From: a virus
Direction: 5' to 3' (one strand)
DNA: 64,000 nt
IMG/VR virus record: IMGVR_UViG_3300020220_004354
Span: 1 to 64,000 of that record
Part shown: piece after piece, positions 59,871 through 64,000 of the stretch
Position numbering within the stretch: position 1 is the stretch's first letter
Layout: the number at the start of each line of letters is the position of its first letter
Notes under the pieces: model-generated
Seen by the model: only the letters and a program-made list of their open reading frames with translations
The model's database searches: none
Told to the model about the DNA's origin: nothing
Translations under genes and position numbers: made by a program

Positions 59871-60458
59871 TTAGCTCCCTTGTGGGCAGTTCGGCGAAAT
59901 CGGTTGCGGGCCTGGAGCCTGAAGGCACGTCCGGACCGCACGATCATATCGCATTGTGGTTTCGCAGGTCATCAGGTCCGTCGAAGTGTAATCGAGTTCC
60001 TGCCAGTTGATCGTTACTGGCCACGTACCAAACATTTGCCATTGTTCCGTGGTTTGTCCAGTACCGTCGAGCAGAATAAGCGAAGCGGTTCTCTTGTAGA
60101 ATCGCGGGTGTGCTACCGCGATGCTTTGCATGTTCACCACGGTTTCTAACCAGTGGTAAATACCACGCGAAATATCGGGTGACTGTTCAACGTCGTACCA
60201 CACCATGGTAACTGGGTCCCAGTTCTGCTTACCAGCAAACCATACCTGTTCTTGGTTATGGTGCATGTCCGTTTCTTCAAACTTGAAGCTTGGCCGGGAC
60301 GCCGATTGTAGCACCAACAGTTCAGCTTGGGAGAAGGTGCTCGTACCGCGACCGAGGGTTTCGAAAACCCAACGGTGCTTACGCCGCACTTCAACCGTAT
60401 TCGACGGTCCTTCGGCAGAATAACCACCGCCGAATGGTTGAACGTTAAATCCTGGCAT
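59871..60458 (-). CDS. Tail tube protein paralogue 1, gp19-like
   Basis: 195 aa: MPGFNVQPFGGGYSAEG, VRRKHRWVFETLGRG, FEETDMHHNQEQVWFAGKQN WDPVTMVWYD, GIYHWLETVVNM, WPVTINWQELDYTSTDLMTC ETTMRYDRA. It follows the sheath gene immediately, as tail-tube genes normally do, and has a strong AGGAG, so this is the best candidate for the main tube subunit. It is coupled to two paralogues. Confidence 0.88.
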   Translation of the reverse strand: MPGFNVQPFGGGYSAEGPSNTVEVRRKHRWVFETLGRGTSTFSQAELLVLQSASRPSFKFEETDMHHNQEQVWFAGKQNWDPVTMVWYDVEQSPDISRGIYHWLETVVNMQSIAVAHPRFYKRTASLILLDGTGQTTEQWQMFGTWPVTINWQELDYTSTDLMTCETTMRYDRAVRTCLQAPGPQPISPNCPQGS

Positions 60459-60502
60459 CTTTTACTCCTACGTTCGATTTAGTCTTTCAATCGACCGTTA
60501 AA

Positions 60503-63361
60503 TTATACGGCTGTTGCCGAAGTCACAATGCCGCCAGCAGCCAAGACCTCTTCAGCAGAGAAGCTCGCTCCTGTTCGGAGAACCACAAGGTTCAGCACGA
60601 TAAATTCAACGGCTCGCGTTGGCTTCAGGAAGACCGAAACCCACAACTCGTTCCGGTCAATTCTTTCCGGCGTGTTGTTCGTTTCGTCCACGACGACATT
60701 GAAAGCCGTCAGACCACGACGAGCTTGGATGTCAGAAAGGAATGGGTCAACCGTCGCCTTGACCTGTCTCCAAAGAATTCTGTCGTTTGGCTCAAAGATG
60801 AAGTTTCTGAGCAAGCGAACCAAATTCTTCTTCACATAGATCAAGAGCATTCTGACGTTTACACGATTTAGAGCCGACTGAGATCTTTGGAGAGTTCTCT
60901 GACCCCAGACCGTGATTCCGTCTTGCGGGAACTTTACAATCGGGTTAACCGAATTGCCAGAACCGTATAGCAAGTCGCGTTCGCCCTGTGTCGGTGAGTA
61001 TTCGACATCGAGTGCGGTGAGCAATCGACCACGGCGAAGACCGGCAGGAGCGAACCATTGCTCTGCTTCGCGAGCGGTTCGCGAGAAGACCGCCGAAATG
61101 TGTCCAGACGGCGGAATCCAAAGTTCATCGGCAGTGAACTGATCGAACACCCGAATCCAGCCCCAGTACAATGCACCGTAGCTGCTGTTGATCGCTGCTT
61201 GGAGATCAGAAAGGAGCATACCGTTGTGCCAATCGACAACTTGTTGCGGTCGGAGGCCGAACGGTGGGTCAACGATGTAAAGCACGTCACCACGGCTTTC
61301 GCACATTTGCAATGCCGTTCCGATGACAGCCCCAGTTGAGAATCCGGGTGTGAGCAACAGGTTGATATCCAGCGTTTCAGGATTCTGAAATGCGTAGATT
61401 CCAGAACTGATGGCGGGATTACCAATCACCGCAGCATCCAATTCGCTAGAAAATGCTGGATCGGTCGGAATACCGTTTTCCTGACCTTGGTATTCTTTCT
61501 CATTGAGTTGCGACGGCTGCCGCACTTCAAATGTTGAGAGATCATTGACGTTGTTGTTCAAGAACGCCGGACGTTCTTCCCAGTTCATGTAGGCGTTACC
61601 GTTGGTTCCGCCATATTCAGTTCCTGCATTGATGACGTTGGCGATGTACCGATCGATTCGTTTATCGAATGACAGGTCTTCAACAATATCAACAACTTGC
61701 TTGTTCGCGTCTTTGATGGTCAGCTTGTACCGACCAGCGGAGTCACCCAATCCTTCGGTGAACAGTTCCAAGGTGGCAGAGGCACCCTCGACCCATGTTC
61801 CGGGGCTAGGAGCGACCAGCCATCCTACGATATTCTGGAAGTAGGCTGTATCAGCCGCACAATCAGCACCAAATGGATCAGTTTCGCAGGACAATGGCGT
61901 TGCGGCGGTAACTTCGCCAGAATTTGGTAAGGTCAACCGATTGTCGTTGAAGCCACGGTAGGCCCGCTTGTACGGATATGGAATGTTCAATTCTTCCGCA
62001 AACCGCAATGTTTTGAGGTTAGAGAAGCTGGCCTGCATATGGAGTGTATCAAACTGATGCCCCGGTGATGTGACAATCACTACGTGGGTGTTGCCGCCCG
62101 GAACGGTCAATTCAAACGAATCCCAAATAACGTCGCCTGCGACGATACCAGCCAGATCAATGACATTCGCAATGGCAGCAGCAGTCTGGCCCAGACCAAC
62201 AGGCACATTGAATTCGATGGTCTTTGTTGCGGATTGGCCAATAGCATTGATCTTGACGCGGTTATTTTGCGTGGTGATCGCATATAGGCCAGCATCGAGA
62301 CCAAGCAAGTACGAGCGGGGAATATCCCATGCATATTGTTGACTTCCGACTTCCTGCGCCCACGCACTGGTAGTTATAATTTGAATGCGTTCGCCAGCGG
62401 TGGTCGTTCGCAATTGCGGGATAACGGTATCGCCGTCTTCCAGCGTGTATTCGACCATCAAGTAATCTTCACCACCAGCAACAATCACCGCATTGAACGC
62501 GGCAACAAAGTCGTCAACTGTGGTGTACGATGCAATCGGCATCTGGTAGACAGTCGCCGAACCACCTTCAACGGACACCGAGAACGAACGGTTATTTGGC
62601 TGCACCGTGAAAGTGAAGGTGTCGTTTTCGTCCAAAACGCCAGATGTGACGTTCACTCGAACCGACAAACCATCACCAATCGGAATCCATTCAGAGATTC
62701 CATCATCGTTGCCGTCTTCGAGCGTGCCTTCGGCAACAACCTCACCGTCACTATTTCGAATAACTTGGAATGCGGCACCTTGAACTGATGCAAATGCCGA
62801 AGCGTCGGGTGCCGACGCGATAATCATGACGTAAGAGTCATCGATCTCGCCGGTATAGGTCCCAAGGGTGTTGAGAGTGGCGTTAGTTGGACCGTGTGTG
62901 CCGGACACATCAACATCGTTGTATTCGATATTAGCTACGTCAGCGTTATGGAACGTTACGGGGCTATCCGCAGAAATTTGGCGAAGATTGATACGACCGT
63001 AATCAATGCCAGTGAAAAGAGGAATTCGTCCCCAGCCTTTCCCACGACCGCCAGAGGTGTCGATACAGATGTCAGATAGTTCATCTGGTTGCCCGTCTTC
63101 ACATTCAACACCGACCCGCATAACGTAGCACTGATTACCTTCTTCCAAGAAGGCAAGCACTGCGTACATCAAATAACTTTCGGGGAACGGTTCGCCGAAT
63201 GTTTCGAGGGCTTGTTGAGAATTGGATATAAACAACGGCTGATTCATTGCCCCTTTCTTGGCAGTACCAATGAATGCTGGCCGAAGTGGACCCACTGCCG
63301 TTGGCAACACGCTCAGATCGATTTCTCGCGGGAAAACGCCCGGACTTAAGTATACTGGCAT
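60503..63361 (-). CDS. Tail sheath protein, gp18-like
   Basis: 952 aa, larger than T4 gp18 (659 aa). The N-terminal MPVYLSPGVFPREIDLSVLP is the sheath linker arm. The C-terminal third has the conserved sheath fold: RDLLYGSGNSVNPIVKFPQD GITVWGQRTLQ, RVNVRMLLIYVKKNLVRLLR NFIFEPND and WVSVFLKPTRAVEFIVLNLV. Residues 130-600 are large beta-rich insertions that would face outward (SFSVSVEGGSATVYQMPIAS). It has its own leader after the 82-aa gene. Confidence 0.95.
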   Translation of the reverse strand: MPVYLSPGVFPREIDLSVLPTAVGPLRPAFIGTAKKGAMNQPLFISNSQQALETFGEPFPESYLMYAVLAFLEEGNQCYVMRVGVECEDGQPDELSDICIDTSGGRGKGWGRIPLFTGIDYGRINLRQISADSPVTFHNADVANIEYNDVDVSGTHGPTNATLNTLGTYTGEIDDSYVMIIASAPDASAFASVQGAAFQVIRNSDGEVVAEGTLEDGNDDGISEWIPIGDGLSVRVNVTSGVLDENDTFTFTVQPNNRSFSVSVEGGSATVYQMPIASYTTVDDFVAAFNAVIVAGGEDYLMVEYTLEDGDTVIPQLRTTTAGERIQIITTSAWAQEVGSQQYAWDIPRSYLLGLDAGLYAITTQNNRVKINAIGQSATKTIEFNVPVGLGQTAAAIANVIDLAGIVAGDVIWDSFELTVPGGNTHVVIVTSPGHQFDTLHMQASFSNLKTLRFAEELNIPYPYKRAYRGFNDNRLTLPNSGEVTAATPLSCETDPFGADCAADTAYFQNIVGWLVAPSPGTWVEGASATLELFTEGLGDSAGRYKLTIKDANKQVVDIVEDLSFDKRIDRYIANVINAGTEYGGTNGNAYMNWEERPAFLNNNVNDLSTFEVRQPSQLNEKEYQGQENGIPTDPAFSSELDAAVIGNPAISSGIYAFQNPETLDINLLLTPGFSTGAVIGTALQMCESRGDVLYIVDPPFGLRPQQVVDWHNGMLLSDLQAAINSSYGALYWGWIRVFDQFTADELWIPPSGHISAVFSRTAREAEQWFAPAGLRRGRLLTALDVEYSPTQGERDLLYGSGNSVNPIVKFPQDGITVWGQRTLQRSQSALNRVNVRMLLIYVKKNLVRLLRNFIFEPNDRILWRQVKATVDPFLSDIQARRGLTAFNVVVDETNNTPERIDRNELWVSVFLKPTRAVEFIVLNLVVLRTGASFSAEEVLAAGGIVTSATAV

Positions 63362-63415
63362 CTGTCATACTCCATCTGTCGTTTATCGACTTTGACGTAT
63401 TTTTTCTCGGAGCGT

Positions 63416-63664
63416 TCAGGAAGCTACTAATTCTTCAGCAACTTCGCTGTCATAGACGACTTTGATCATCCCACGCTTCTGTAGGTTTTCAATTTGATCC
63501 CGCCGCAGATGGCTCTTTGGGAGAAGCACATCTTTACCAGGATCGAGTCGCACTTGTTGTTCACTTGTGAAAAAGTCAGCACCGGGTGCACGAGCCTGAA
63601 GCGGTATCATTTGCCGCGAATTGTTGTAAATTCGCACAACATGTGATTTTTTCTTAGGTGCCAT
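63416..63664 (-). CDS. Small virion-operon protein
   Basis: 82 aa: basic start MAPKKKSHVVRIYNNSRQMI, then APGADFFTSEQQVRLDPGKD VLLPKSHLRRDQIENLQKRG. Small proteins of this kind occur directly upstream of sheath genes in large myoviruses, and their role is unknown. It stops 55 bp before the sheath start. Confidence 0.72.
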   Translation of the reverse strand: MAPKKKSHVVRIYNNSRQMIPLQARAPGADFFTSEQQVRLDPGKDVLLPKSHLRRDQIENLQKRGMIKVVYDSEVAEELVAS

Positions 63665-63685
63665 TAGGTTGTCTCCGTGTATGTC

Positions 63686-64000
63686 TTATGGGGCTACGAT
63701 CTCACGTGCTTTGTTCGGATCTTGAATCGGTTCAAACCACTGATTACTGCTTGTTGAACTCCCAAGCCCTGCAAGTAGCACCTCACCTAATTTTTCCTTG
63801 AGTAAGGCTACTCTACCAAGCACGGTCGGAACAATCTTCTCCGGCAATGGCAACCAAGCTTCTGCCGTAGTTGATATTTCATAACGTACATTTGCATGCT
63901 GGTCAAATCCTGTTTCCTTATCACTCGCATCCGTACATCCACCATATCGTAGTTGCACGTTGCCCTCGATTTTCCCGTCGAACATCCTGAATTCAGCGAG
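63686..64000 (-). CDS. Neck/tail gene fragment, 5' end outside window
   Basis: The frame is open from the right edge (…LAEFRMFDGKIEGNVQLRYG) to a stop at 63686, 104 residues seen. An ATG exists at 63985 but has no spaced ribosome-binding site, and the preceding residues look like protein, so the gene probably begins beyond 64000. C-terminal helix KIVPTVLGRVALLKEKLGEV. Position upstream of the sheath suggests a neck or tail-completion protein; no family is recognised. Confidence 0.55.
   Translation of the reverse strand, partial: LAEFRMFDGKIEGNVQLRYGGCTDASDKETGFDQHANVRYEISTTAEAWLPLPEKIVPTVLGRVALLKEKLGEVLLAGLGSSTSSNQWFEPIQDPNKAREIVAP

Overview
This window is a segment of a large T4-like contractile-tailed phage genome (myovirus). 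The evidence is a complete, nearly continuous set of T4-type virion genes on the minus strand: tail sheath, tail tube, gp26-type chaperone, gp27-like hub, tape measure, gp53, gp5-like spike, gp25, gp6-like wedge, large terminase, portal, prohead core, gp21-type protease, scaffold and gp23-type major capsid protein. Around these sit a tRNA cluster and many short genes of unknown function. The standard code applies: TAA, TGA and TAG all end genes here, including the portal (TAG). The host is not given. One secreted repeat protein (20881-21243) resembles the VVQQQ-type secreted proteins common in planctomycetes, which is only a weak hint.

Layout, read right to left for the minus strand. 63.9-57.2 kb: neck/tail gene at the edge, sheath, three paralogous tail-tube genes, and a gp26-like chaperone that probably makes a second product by +1 frameshifting. 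57.1-53.2 kb: structural protein, PAS-domain protein, coiled-coil membrane protein, DnaG-type primase, and a plus-strand WGR-domain protein. 52.7-41.2 kb: hub, tape measure and baseplate genes. 41.2-33 kb: PMI-like cupin, class II ribonucleotide reductase, a Tat-motif protein, UvsW-like helicase, late sigma factor and a Zn protein. 33-21.4 kb: terminase, portal, core, protease, scaffold and capsid. 21.2-15 kb: secreted repeat protein, PD-(D/E)XK nuclease, GNAT, truncated PurB, methyltransferases, SprT-like protease and metallophosphoesterase. 15-7 kb: tRNA genes mixed with small genes, a phosphoribosyltransferase-like protein and a YpsA/SLOG protein. 6.6-1 kb: a four-gene sugar cassette running directly into tail-fibre genes.

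The most interesting pattern is a shared eight-residue N-terminus, M-[KR]-L-x-x-I-x-E, on four otherwise unrelated proteins: a phosphoribosyltransferase-like protein (9595, minus), two GNAT acetyltransferases (12256 plus; 19280 minus) and a Tat-motif protein (36295, plus). It ends exactly in the (I/L)xE site cut by T4 gp21-type prohead proteases, and a gp21 homologue is encoded here. This looks like a capsid-targeting sequence, so these proteins are candidates for packaging in the head and injection into the host as effectors. In the Tat-motif protein, cleavage would expose a twin-arginine signal. Other points of note are a candidate amber-suppressor tRNA, a 29-bp perfect hairpin, three tail-tube paralogues, a truncated phage PurB and an exact T4-type late promoter (TATAAATA).
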